Assembly (NCBI GenBank): GCA_963722175.1
Contig: CAVRKA010000003.1
Span: 1-64,000 of the forward strand
Direction of reading: 5' to 3'
Source: WHSW01 sp963722175
GTDB lineage: Bacteria; Actinomycetota; Thermoleophilia; Solirubrobacterales; 70-9
Length of the DNA: 64,000 bases
A program made the position numbers and the translations under genes. The notes beneath the pieces were generated by a model. That model was not told where the DNA came from, searched no databases, and saw nothing but the letters and a program-made list of their open reading frames with translations. The number at the start of each line of letters is the position of its first letter. Position 1 is the first letter of the stretch. Shown piece after piece: positions 53,040 to 60,664 of the stretch.

Positions 53040-53058
53040 GCTCGTATTGTGACAGGGC

Positions 53059-53077
53059 TTGTAACAATTTGTTACAA
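53059..53077. promoter_or_regulatory. Perfect 19-bp palindrome, candidate operator
   Basis: TTGTAACAATTTGTTACAA, arms of 9 bases around one T, lies 20 bases before ndh and about 290 bases before the diguanylate cyclase gene. It is flanked by outer inverted arms TTGTGACAG (53048-53056) and CTGTCACGA (about 53086-53094), 8 of 9 matching. Such a site suits a dimeric repressor. It resembles but does not equal the Rex operator (TTGTGA...TCACAA) known to control ndh genes in Streptomyces. Confidence 0.6.
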
Positions 53078-53369
53078 AGTGAGGACTGTCACGATCCCTC
53101 GAAGGCGGCGCGACCGCCGCGCGCCTGATATCGGCCGAGCTGGACGGGTAACCGGATAACAGGATGCGCGGCGAGCCGGAGAACGTAAGCAGGCTCCCCT
53201 GTCGAGGGGAGACAGGTGCTTGGTAGTATTTTTTTGCGTCACCAGAGGCTGCGATGTGCGGTTTCAAATGTGTTTGCAAGCCCTGTCTTTCCGGGGCGGC
53301 CGAAGGTCATTCATGGCTGGAGGCTCTCGACCCGGGAAGCGTCGAAGCACTACGGAAAGGCACGGCTTG
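53078..53369 (+). other. Structured leader of the diguanylate cyclase gene
   Basis: About 290 bases without a convincing gene. It includes a hairpin CTCCCC-TGTCGA-GGGGAG extended by AAGCA/TGCTT (53187-53221) and followed by a run of seven T residues (53229-53235). An alternative stem CCTGTC/GACAGG (53197-53216) excludes it. The later CAAGCCCTGTC (53277-53287) can pair either with GACAGGTGCTTG (53211-53222, one bulge) or perfectly with GACAGGGCTTG (53051-53061). This looks like a switchable leader. I could not match it to a named riboswitch class. Confidence 0.5.
53187..53235 (+). terminator. Candidate attenuator in the diguanylate cyclase leader
   Basis: An 11-bp interrupted stem (AAGCA..CTCCCC with GGGGAG..TGCTT) with seven T residues starting 8 bases after it, about 135 bases before the gene. 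The gap between stem and U-run is longer than ideal for an intrinsic terminator. Confidence 0.4.
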
Positions 53370-54374
53370 ATGGTTACTGAACTGCAGGGTGAGGCCCGGT
53401 CGACGGCGCACGGTGAACTCTCGAAACGGCCCTTCGACGTGCTGTTGCGCTGCTTTGCGATCTCCATCGGGGCGGACACCGCAACCCTTTTCGCTCGCGA
53501 CGAGCCGGGTGGCACTCACATCGCGGCCACCTGGAGACGCGATGGGCGGCCAATCTCGGCCGCGCCGGCGGCGCCGGATGCCCTGGTCGAGCGCGCGCTC
53601 GCCGGCAACGGCAACGGTGCGCTGGTCGAATCAGCACCCGACGCCGAGGGTCACCGGCATCCCGCGGTCGCTGCGGCATTCGGCTCCAACGAGCGGGTCC
53701 TGGGAGCGATCCACGCCGGCTTCGAATCTCCATCGCCCAAGTCCGACAGCCAACTACTGTGGGCCGCGGACTCGTATGCGAGGCTGGCGGCGTTCTGCGT
53801 GTCGCGTGAGACCCCGCGCGGTTCGGCCGGGTACGACGCGCTCACCGGCTGCCTCGACCCGGCGCGAGTCGCCGAGGTGCTCCGCGCAGAGATCGAGCGC
53901 TCGCGACGGCGAGGCCACCGCCTGTCGTGCTGCATGATCGACCTCGACGGGTTCGAGGAGATCAACGACAAGCTGGGGCCCGTCGAGGGCGACTACGTGC
54001 TCGCCGCGGTCGGGGCGGCGCTACGAGGCGGCACCCGTCCCTATGACGCCGTCGGCCGCCACGGCGGAGACGAGTTCATGATCGTCCTTCCAGAGACGGG
54101 CGGCGACGAGCGCAGGAGGCTTGGCGAACGGTTCCGCACGGCGATTCGATCGGGGGTCGCCGAGGCAACCGGGATCCAGATCGATGCTTCGGTCGGGGTC
54201 GTCGAGTGGGATGGCGAGGAATCGCCCGACGACCTCGTCCGGGCGGCCGATCGATCGATGCGCATGGCCAGGGCTCACGGAGGCGGGCGGGTGGAGGCTG
54301 ACGAGATGCGGGAGGCCGGCGAAGGCGACAGCCTGGCCGAGATCACGCGTCACCTCGTCCGCCCCTTCAGCTGA
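53370..54374 (+). CDS. Diguanylate cyclase (GAF-like sensor plus GGDEF domain)
   Basis: A protein of about 334 residues that should make cyclic di-GMP. The first 150 residues look like a GAF-type sensor domain (RCFAISIGADTATLFARDEPGGTHIAATWRRDGRP...VLGAIHAGFES). The GGDEF domain runs from YDALTGCLDPARVAEVL to the end, with LSCCMIDLDGFEEINDKLGPVEGDYVL and an intact catalytic GRHGGDEFMIVLPE. No EAL domain or membrane helix is present, so it is cytoplasmic. The ATG at 53370 has GGAAAGG upstream; ATG at 53314 with GAAGG is an alternative and adds 19 basic residues. The long leader suggests RNA-level control. Confidence 0.88.
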   Translation: MVTELQGEARSTAHGELSKRPFDVLLRCFAISIGADTATLFARDEPGGTHIAATWRRDGRPISAAPAAPDALVERALAGNGNGALVESAPDAEGHRHPAVAAAFGSNERVLGAIHAGFESPSPKSDSQLLWAADSYARLAAFCVSRETPRGSAGYDALTGCLDPARVAEVLRAEIERSRRRGHRLSCCMIDLDGFEEINDKLGPVEGDYVLAAVGAALRGGTRPYDAVGRHGGDEFMIVLPETGGDERRRLGERFRTAIRSGVAEATGIQIDASVGVVEWDGEESPDDLVRAADRSMRMARAHGGGRVEADEMREAGEGDSLAEITRHLVRPFS

Positions 54375-54392
54375 CCCCGCTGCCCGCCGGTT

Positions 54393-55841
54393 CTAGCCGA
54401 TCCCGAGCTTGGCGTGGATCAGTCGCGTCACCTCTCCCCCGTCGGCGCGGCCCTGGGTCTCGCGCATCACGAAACCGACCAGGGGCCCGATCGCCTTCGC
54501 GTTGCCGCCGCGGACTCGCTCGGCCGCGTCGGGGTCGGCCTCGATCGCACGCTCGACGATCGCCTCGAGCTCGCCGGTGTCGGCGATCGCCCCGAGCCCC
54601 TCGCGCTCGGCGATCTCGGCGGGGTCGCCGCCGTCGGCCACCATCGCCGCCAGCACCTGGCGCCCGGCGCCGGTCGAGAGCTGCTTCGCCTCGACCATTC
54701 CGGCGAGCTTTGCGAGCGCCTCGGGGCTGACCTTCGAGCCGGCGAGGTTGGAGTCGTCGCCGCCCGCCTCACGGATCCGCGCGACCAGCTCGCCCGTGAC
54801 CCAGTTGGCGACCGTCGCCGCATCGACACCGTCGGCGGCGGCGAGCGCCCGCTCGAAGTAGGCGGCGAGCTCGGCGTCGAAGGCGAGCTGGGTCGCCGGC
54901 TTCTCGCCCAGTCCGAGCTCGGACTCGTAACGCTCCCGGCGCTCGGCTGGGAGCTCGGGCAGCGCCTCACGGGCGGCGTCGATCATCGCGGCGGTCGGCG
55001 CCAGCGGGACCAGGTCGGGCTCGGGGAAGTAGCGGTAGTCGTGCGAGTACTCCTTCGAGCGCAGCGGGGTGAGGCTGCCGGTTCGCGGGTCGAAGTGCAG
55101 CGTCTCCTGCTCGAGCTTCCCGCCGCCGTCGAGGATCTCGGCCTGGCGGGCGATCTCGGCCTCCACCCCGCGCTCGAGGAAGCGGAAGCTGTTCATGTTC
55201 TTGAGCTCGGTCTTGGTCCCGAGCCGGTCGCTCCCGGCCGGGCGCAGCGAGACGTTGGCGTCCGCGCGCAGGCTGCCCTCCTCCATGTTCACGTCCGAGA
55301 CGCCGAGCTGGCGGATCGTCGTGCGCAGCAGCTGCAACCACTCGCGCGCGGTGGCCGCGTCATGGAGGTCGGGCTCGGTGACGATCTCGACCAGCGGGGT
55401 GCCGCCGCGGTTGAAGTCGACCAGCGAGACGCCCGAATCGTGGATCCGGCCCGTCGCGGACTCGTGGACGAGCTTGGCCGCGTCCTCCTCGAGGTGGACG
55501 CGATGGATGCGGACGTCACCGAGGCGGCCGCCCGTGCAGAGCGGATAGTCGAACTGGCTGATCTGGTACGCCTTCGGGTTGTCGGGATAGAAGTAGTTCT
55601 TGCGGTGGAAGATCGACCGCGGCGCGATCTCGCAGCCGAGCGCGAGGCCGATCTGGATCGCATAGCTGATCGCCGTCTCGTTCGGGACCGGCAGCGACCC
55701 GGGATGAGCGAGGCAGATCGGGCAGGTGTGCACGTTCGGGTCGTCGCCGAACGACAGCTCGCAGCCGCAGAACATCTTCGTCCGCGTGCTCAGCTGGACG
55801 TGGATCTCGAGGCCGATGACCGGCTCCCAGCGATCAGGCAT
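54393..55841 (-). CDS. gatB: Asp/Glu-tRNA amidotransferase subunit B
   Basis: This 482-residue subunit binds misacylated Glu-tRNA-Gln or Asp-tRNA-Asn and phosphorylates the acyl group. It shows WEPVIGLEIHVQLSTRTKMFC, the zinc-binding cysteine region CGCELSF...TCPICLAHPGSLPVPN, KNYFYPDNPKAYQISQFDYPLC, DFNRGGTPLVEIVTEPD, and KNMNSFRFLERG. The C-terminal YqeY-like tail domain (about 400-482) is complete. Its start overlaps the end of the small metallopeptidase gene by 8 bases. Last gene of gatC-gatA-peptidase-gatB. Confidence 0.97.
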   Translation of the reverse strand: MPDRWEPVIGLEIHVQLSTRTKMFCGCELSFGDDPNVHTCPICLAHPGSLPVPNETAISYAIQIGLALGCEIAPRSIFHRKNYFYPDNPKAYQISQFDYPLCTGGRLGDVRIHRVHLEEDAAKLVHESATGRIHDSGVSLVDFNRGGTPLVEIVTEPDLHDAATAREWLQLLRTTIRQLGVSDVNMEEGSLRADANVSLRPAGSDRLGTKTELKNMNSFRFLERGVEAEIARQAEILDGGGKLEQETLHFDPRTGSLTPLRSKEYSHDYRYFPEPDLVPLAPTAAMIDAAREALPELPAERRERYESELGLGEKPATQLAFDAELAAYFERALAAADGVDAATVANWVTGELVARIREAGGDDSNLAGSKVSPEALAKLAGMVEAKQLSTGAGRQVLAAMVADGGDPAEIAEREGLGAIADTGELEAIVERAIEADPDAAERVRGGNAKAIGPLVGFVMRETQGRADGGEVTRLIHAKLGIG

Positions 55842-56109
55842 AGCCGGCCTCGTCGAGCTGATCCTCGTCCATGCCGAAGTGGTGGCCGATCTCGTGCCAG
55901 ACCGTGCGCTTGACCTCTTCGGCGTTCGGGTTCGCGGAGCGGAAGACGACGATCCGCGGGAGACCGCCGACCGGGTCGTAGATCCCCATCAGATCGTCGG
56001 GATGCGACTCCTCGACGATCACCGCGACCTCGCCGAGCTCCTCGCGCACCCACTCCGGCAGCCCATCGAGCGCCTCGATCGCCGCGTCACGGACCTCCGC
56101 CTCGGTCAT
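55834..56109 (-). CDS. Small zincin-like metallopeptidase (PF06262 type)
   Basis: A 91-residue protein with the zinc-binding HExxH in VKRTVWHEIGHHFGMDEDQLDEAGY, preceded by GLPEWVREELGEVAVIVEESHPDDLMGIYDP and RIVVFRSANPNAEE. This is the compact metallopeptidase family found next to gat or other housekeeping genes in actinobacteria; the glutamate in HEIGHH would be catalytic. The substrate is unknown. Its ATG overlaps the gatA stop (ATGA at 56106-56109) and its stop overlaps gatB, so it is locked into the gat operon. Confidence 0.85.
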   Translation of the reverse strand: MTEAEVRDAAIEALDGLPEWVREELGEVAVIVEESHPDDLMGIYDPVGGLPRIVVFRSANPNAEEVKRTVWHEIGHHFGMDEDQLDEAGYA

Positions 56110-57824
56110 CGCGGCCTCCCGTCGAACGCAACCTCGCGCTCGAGCGCATGGGCGGCGTCCAAGAGCAGCGACTCGCTGAACGCCGGCGCCGCGATCTGCA
56201 GGCCGACCGGGAGCTCCTTGCCGCCGCCGGGCGGCGGCGCCAGCCCGGCCGGGATCGAGATCGCCGGTATCCCGGCGAGCGACATCGGCACCGTGAAGTA
56301 GTCGGACAGGTACATCGCCAGCGGGTCGGCGGTCCGGGCGCCGAGCTCGAAGGCGACCGAGGGCGAGGTCGGGGTGACGACCAGGTCGACCGACCCGAAC
56401 GCGGTCGCGAAGTCCTGCGCGATCCGGGTCCGGACCTTCTGCGCGCGGCCGTAGTAGGCGTCGTAGTAGCCGGAGGAGAGCGCGTAGGTGCCGAGCATGA
56501 TCCGCCGCTTGACCTCGGCCCCGAAGCCGCGGGCGCGGGTGCGCTCGTACATCCCGTCGAGGCCGCCGTCGGTCTCCCGGATCCCGTAGCGGACCCCGTC
56601 GTAGCGCTGCAGGTTCGAGGAAGCCTCGGCCGGCGCGATCACGTAGTAGGCGGAGATCCCGTGCTCGGCGTTCGGGAGCGTGATCTCCTCGAGCTCGCCG
56701 CCGAGGGCCTCGATCAGCGCCAGCGAGCGCTCGAAGACCTCGGCGACGCCGGGCTCGACGCCCTCGGCGTGATGCGAGAAGTCGCGGGCGACGCCGAACC
56801 GCAGACCGTCGAGGTCGGTGCGCGAGGGCAGCTCCACTCCGCCGTCGATCCCGACCGAGGTCGAGTCGTGGGGGTCGCGCCCCTCCATCGCGCGCAGCAG
56901 CACTGCCGCGTCGGTGACCGTTCGGGTGAGCGGGCCGCACTGGTCGAGCGAGGAGGCGAAGGCAATCATCCCGTAGCGCGAGATCGCTCCGTAGGTGGGC
57001 TTCAGCCCGACGATCCCGCAGAGCGCCGCCGGCTGGCGGATCGAGCCGCCGGTGTCGGTGCCGATCGCCCACGGCGCCAGGCGCCCCGCGACTGCGGCCG
57101 CCGAGCCACCGGACGAGCCGCCGGGGACGCGGCCCGGGTCCCACGGGTTGCGCACCGGCCCGTAGCCCGAGTTCTCGTTCGACGAGCCCATCGCGAACTC
57201 GTCCATGTTCGTCTTCCCGAGCAGCCGCGCCCCGGCCTCACCGAGCTTCCGCACCGCCGTCGCCGTGTACGGGGGGCGATAGCCCTCGAGGATTCGGGAG
57301 CCGGCCGTGGTCTCGATCCCCTCGGTGCAGAAGAGGTCCTTGACGGCAACCGGAGCCCCGCGCAACGTCTCGCCGCCGGCCCCGCCGGCTCCCGGCCCGG
57401 CCCGCCACAGATAGGCGTTGAGCGGGTCGCCGGCGGCCGCCTCGGCGTAGGCGTCGAAGTACTCGTCGGAGGCGAGGTCCCCCGCCTCGATCCGGCCGAT
57501 CGCCTCGGCCGCGCTCAGCTCGAGCAGCTCGTACGTCACTGAGCCTGGCGGCGAGGGGACGCGGAAGGCGCCGTCGGCCGGATCGGGAGCGTTCTCGAGC
57601 GCGCGCTCGCGCGGCAGGCTCGGCTCGGGCTCGTCGGCGCGGAGCACGTTCTCGAGCGCGACCACGTGGGTCGTCGGCTCGACCTCGTCGAGGTCGAGCG
57701 CGGCGATCCGGTCGACGTGCTCGAGGATGCCCGACAGCTCGCCCGCCATCCGATCGACCTCCTCGTCGGACAGCTCCAGCCTCGCCAGGCGGGCGACGTG
57801 AAGCACCTGCTCGCGATCGATCAC
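56106..57824 (-). CDS. gatA: Amidotransferase subunits GatC and GatA in one open frame
   Basis: One 572-residue frame from a GTG at 57824. Residues 1-95 are GatC (VLHVARLARLELSDEEVDRMAGELSGILEHVDRI...ENAPDPADGAFRVP), and from about 96 (VTYELLELSAAEAIGRIEAG) comes GatA, a Ser-Ser-Lys amidase with APVAVKDLFCTEG, the Gly/Ser-rich PGGSSGGSAAAVAG and GTDTGGSIRQPAALCGIVGLKPTYG. GatA releases ammonia from glutamine for GatB; GatC tethers the two. In most bacteria these are separate genes. Here one C fewer in the CCCC run at 57555-57558 would end GatC at residue 95 as FRVPRRQAQ with a stop overlapping a GTG start for GatA at 57539. So the fusion may be a homopolymer artefact. Confidence 0.92.
   Translation of the reverse strand: MIDREQVLHVARLARLELSDEEVDRMAGELSGILEHVDRIAALDLDEVEPTTHVVALENVLRADEPEPSLPRERALENAPDPADGAFRVPSPPGSVTYELLELSAAEAIGRIEAGDLASDEYFDAYAEAAAGDPLNAYLWRAGPGAGGAGGETLRGAPVAVKDLFCTEGIETTAGSRILEGYRPPYTATAVRKLGEAGARLLGKTNMDEFAMGSSNENSGYGPVRNPWDPGRVPGGSSGGSAAAVAGRLAPWAIGTDTGGSIRQPAALCGIVGLKPTYGAISRYGMIAFASSLDQCGPLTRTVTDAAVLLRAMEGRDPHDSTSVGIDGGVELPSRTDLDGLRFGVARDFSHHAEGVEPGVAEVFERSLALIEALGGELEEITLPNAEHGISAYYVIAPAEASSNLQRYDGVRYGIRETDGGLDGMYERTRARGFGAEVKRRIMLGTYALSSGYYDAYYGRAQKVRTRIAQDFATAFGSVDLVVTPTSPSVAFELGARTADPLAMYLSDYFTVPMSLAGIPAISIPAGLAPPPGGGKELPVGLQIAAPAFSESLLLDAAHALEREVAFDGRPR
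57536..57824 (-). other. gatC: GatC segment of the fused frame
   Basis: This part encodes the GatC subunit. With one base removed near 57555 it would be an independent 95-residue gene, a normal size for GatC, ending in TGA at 57536-57538 within GTGA that starts gatA. As given, translation continues into GatA. Confidence 0.7.
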
Positions 57825-57830
57825 GAGCCC

Positions 57831-57836
57831 ATCTTA
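57831..57836 (-). promoter_or_regulatory. -10 box of the gat operon
   Basis: TAAGAT on the minus strand, 6 bases before the GTG at 57824; the best match to TATAAT among the leaderless-type boxes in the window. Confidence 0.45.
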
Positions 57837-57849
57837 GGTCTCGCCGACG

Positions 57850-59850
57850 TCAGTAGACGGTCGCCGGCATCGGCACCGCGAAGAGCGGCGCGAACCCGCT
57901 CCGCCACAGCGCCCTCGCGCTGAACTTAGCGCCGTTGGACAGCGCGACGTACGCGGCGTAGGACGACAAGCCGGGTTGGAACATCACGATGTCGTCCCGG
58001 GGCCCACCGTTGAAGTTGCCGACCCCGGGGATGTCTCGGTTGTACGCAAAATCGCCGTGCCACGCATTCCCCGTATCGGTAAAGGCCGAGCCCGTGGACG
58101 TGGCGACGAAGACGTCTCCGTAGGCGCCGCGCTTGAAAGCAACGATGTCATCCCGGCCGTCGGCGTTGAAGTCGCCCTTCGAGAGCAGCTCGAAGTTGAT
58201 CCCGAAGCGGTCGTGCCACCTCGTCATCGTCCCGAACGCGGAGCTGCCGTTCGACCGCGCGACGTAGACGTCTCCGCGGTGTGGCGTCCCCCGAGAGCCA
58301 CGCCGGAACACCGCGATGTCGTCACAGGCGGGCCCCCCGCTGAAGTTGCCGACCAGCGGGATGTCGTTCCCGTAGGCGAACGCACCGTGCCACAGATCGC
58401 CGGTCCCCGTGAACGCGGAGCCCGTGGACGTCGCCACGTACACATCGCCGTAGCCACCGCGATTGAACGCGATGATGTCGTCCTTGCCGTCACAGGTCAC
58501 GTCTCCGACGGCCGGGATCTCGTCGTTGTGGGCGAAGCTGTCGTGCCAGAGCACGCCGGACCCGACGAACGACGATCCGTTCGAGAGCGCGACGAAGACG
58601 TCACCGGCATCGCCGCGCGTGAACGAGGCGATGTCGTCCATTCCGTCGCCGTTGAAATCGCCGACGAGCGGGAACTCGTCGTTGAAGGCGAAGCTGTCGT
58701 GCCACTGCGTCTTGTCGTCGAACACGGTGCCGTTCGAAAGCGAGACCCACACCTCGCCCTCCGGCCCTCGGCCGAAGAACGCGATGTCGTCCTTGCCGTC
58801 GCCGTTGAAGTCCCCGTTCGAGGCGGAGAACCCGTTGTTGTGCAGGAACCTGCTGTTGACGGTGTTCCAATGGTTCGACAGATACCCGGTCGGCACGCCG
58901 GTCGAGTAGTAGTCGTCGTCGTTGCAGTCGAACCGGCCCTCGAGCGCGGCGACGCTGCAGGGGAACTCCAGCGTCCCACCGTTGTCGAAGTAGGGCCCCC
59001 CGTCGTCTTGACACATGCGGTCGTACTCGTCCCAGCAGTGGTATCCGTTGGTTCCGTCGAAGCCGGTGCTGTGCGGAGCATCGAGTTGGACGGCGCCGAG
59101 GTTGTGCATCAACTCATGCGCCGGCACCGAGCCGCCCCAGCAGTTCAGGTCGGTCCGTCCGTATCGAGGGCCGCTGTTGCCCGTGTTGCCCGGGCCGGGC
59201 TGGCTGTCATCGAAGATGTTTCCAATGCCGCAGCCGGGGACGTCCTTGTCGAGGAAGACCATGTAGAGCCGGCTGGGGCTCGTGAACCCCTGACGCTGGA
59301 GCTCCTGGATCTCCGAGCTGAAGCTGTCGTCGTCGTCCGACGAGTTGAACGAGACGTTGGCCACGCTGATGTTGCACGATGAGTTGGTGACGAACCTGAT
59401 TCGCCTCGCCTCACCGGTCTCGCGGGCGCTCTCGTAAAAAATGGAGTCCGCCACCCTCGCGAAGGAGCGAATGTCCGACAGCACCGAGGCGTGGCGGTTC
59501 GTCACGCCGGCAGGAGCCGCGTAGATCACCTGCACGCGCGGACCCTCGGTGCCGTCGGTGGTGCAGCTCGCGGCCGCTCTGGCGACCGGGCTCCCCACCG
59601 AGTCGGGCGTCGTCGCCAAGTGGTTCGGCCTTGGATCGGGGCCGTGCGTACACAGCTTCGTCCCTGCGACCCGGAACGAGTTGGGGCAGGCGTCGGTATC
59701 GGACGTGAGTCCGTCGTACGCGGGCCCGCGTCCCGCGTCCGAGGCACCGTGGGCGAAGGCCGCGGGCGCAGACAAGGGCAACGCTCCTACCGTGAGCACC
59801 GCACTGGCCAAGACGATCGCGCGAGCCCGCTTTCCCTCAACGATGCCCAT
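57850..59850 (-). CDS. Secreted putative metzincin-like protease with FG-GAP/VCBS repeats
   Basis: A 666-residue exported protein. A signal peptide (ARAIVLASAVLTVGALPLSAPAAFA) is followed by a Cys-containing region and a protease-like domain at about 100-310. This has HELMHNLGAVQLDAPH, a zincin HExxHxxG motif with a possible third ligand His, and a later DEYDRMCQDDGG that could supply a Met-turn. From about 340 there are six or seven FG-GAP/VCBS-type repeats with calcium-binding loops (GDFNGDGKDDIAFFGRG, GDFNGDGMDDIASF, GDVTCDGKDDIIAF, GDFNADGRDDIVAF) each followed by W-H-D/G-F-A. Function is likely extracellular proteolysis or adhesion. A GGGAGG ribosome-binding site precedes the ATG. Confidence 0.85.
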   Translation of the reverse strand: MGIVEGKRARAIVLASAVLTVGALPLSAPAAFAHGASDAGRGPAYDGLTSDTDACPNSFRVAGTKLCTHGPDPRPNHLATTPDSVGSPVARAAASCTTDGTEGPRVQVIYAAPAGVTNRHASVLSDIRSFARVADSIFYESARETGEARRIRFVTNSSCNISVANVSFNSSDDDDSFSSEIQELQRQGFTSPSRLYMVFLDKDVPGCGIGNIFDDSQPGPGNTGNSGPRYGRTDLNCWGGSVPAHELMHNLGAVQLDAPHSTGFDGTNGYHCWDEYDRMCQDDGGPYFDNGGTLEFPCSVAALEGRFDCNDDDYYSTGVPTGYLSNHWNTVNSRFLHNNGFSASNGDFNGDGKDDIAFFGRGPEGEVWVSLSNGTVFDDKTQWHDSFAFNDEFPLVGDFNGDGMDDIASFTRGDAGDVFVALSNGSSFVGSGVLWHDSFAHNDEIPAVGDVTCDGKDDIIAFNRGGYGDVYVATSTGSAFTGTGDLWHGAFAYGNDIPLVGNFSGGPACDDIAVFRRGSRGTPHRGDVYVARSNGSSAFGTMTRWHDRFGINFELLSKGDFNADGRDDIVAFKRGAYGDVFVATSTGSAFTDTGNAWHGDFAYNRDIPGVGNFNGGPRDDIVMFQPGLSSYAAYVALSNGAKFSARALWRSGFAPLFAVPMPATVY

Positions 59851-59994
59851 TGGTCCTCCCTGGTGAGTACTGGATGCGCGACCCTATCCCGGCGCCGCCG
59901 CGCGTGTCAACCGTTTCGTTTCTCAAGAGCGGCGGCCGCCCGGAGGCGGCCGCCGTGTTCACCTCTCCTCCCGAGCCCGAGCCCGGGGTACGTC

Positions 59995-60546
59995 TTACTG
60001 CGCCGGCGGGGGCGCCTCGGGCGGCGGGGGCGGAGGCGGAGGCGGCGCTGCCCCTCCCCCGCCCGCGCGATCGACCTGATCGCCGAAGGTGGTCCCCTCC
60101 TCCTGCATCGACATCCAGCCGCCGTACGCGATCCCCGCCGTCAGCAGGAGGCCGACGAACACGCCCCAGCTCCGATCGAGGTCGACGGGCCCCGAGGACG
60201 GCGTGTTGAGGATGCTGAAGGCGACGAAGACGAAGCTGAGAATGCCGAGCCCCGCCGTGATCGCGCTCGCTGCCACGGGAAGGGCGACGTCTCTGGCCAT
60301 CACCGTGGCGAGCGCGCCGCCGGCGGCGACCACGATCGTCACCAGCAGGATCAGATCGGTGAAGTCGTACGCCTGCCAGGCGTTGATCGACGTGTCGATC
60401 CCGGCCGCCTCGGCCAGATCCACCCCGGTCGCGACGCCGTTGACCTCGTCCGGCAACGAGAACCAGTTGAAGAACATGAAGATGAACAGGATCACGGCGC
60501 AAATACCGGCGATCTGCTCACCCCTTCCAAGCCTGTCAGCGTCCAT
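59995..60546 (-). CDS. Four-helix membrane protein with polyproline tail
   Basis: A 183-residue membrane protein of unknown function. Predicted helices: IAGICAVILFIFMFFNWFSL, LILLVTIVVAAGGALATVMA, AASAITAGLGILSFVFVAFSIL, WGVFVGLLLTAGIAYGGWMSM. The C-terminus is Gly/Ala-rich and then a run of nine prolines, probably cytoplasmic. A GAGGAGC ribosome-binding site lies before the ATG. The proline runs echo those in the DUF4389 proteins at 32752 and 33477. Confidence 0.7.
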   Translation of the reverse strand: MDADRLGRGEQIAGICAVILFIFMFFNWFSLPDEVNGVATGVDLAEAAGIDTSINAWQAYDFTDLILLVTIVVAAGGALATVMARDVALPVAASAITAGLGILSFVFVAFSILNTPSSGPVDLDRSWGVFVGLLLTAGIAYGGWMSMQEEGTTFGDQVDRAGGGGAAPPPPPPPPPEAPPPAQ

Positions 60547-60664
60547 AGCGCTCCTCGCGGGAAATGGGGAGTGGTTGTCGGGCGGCAGCCTACAGCGCCG
60601 GCCCGGACGATTTGCGTGGGGCGCCGCTGTCGGCGAGAATCATGCGGTCCACGGAAGGAGAAGC

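Noticed and set aside
53078..53369. Cyclic di-GMP riboswitch (GEMM-I or GEMM-II)
   Set aside because: The conserved core sequences of either class are not present; only unspecific alternative stems are seen.
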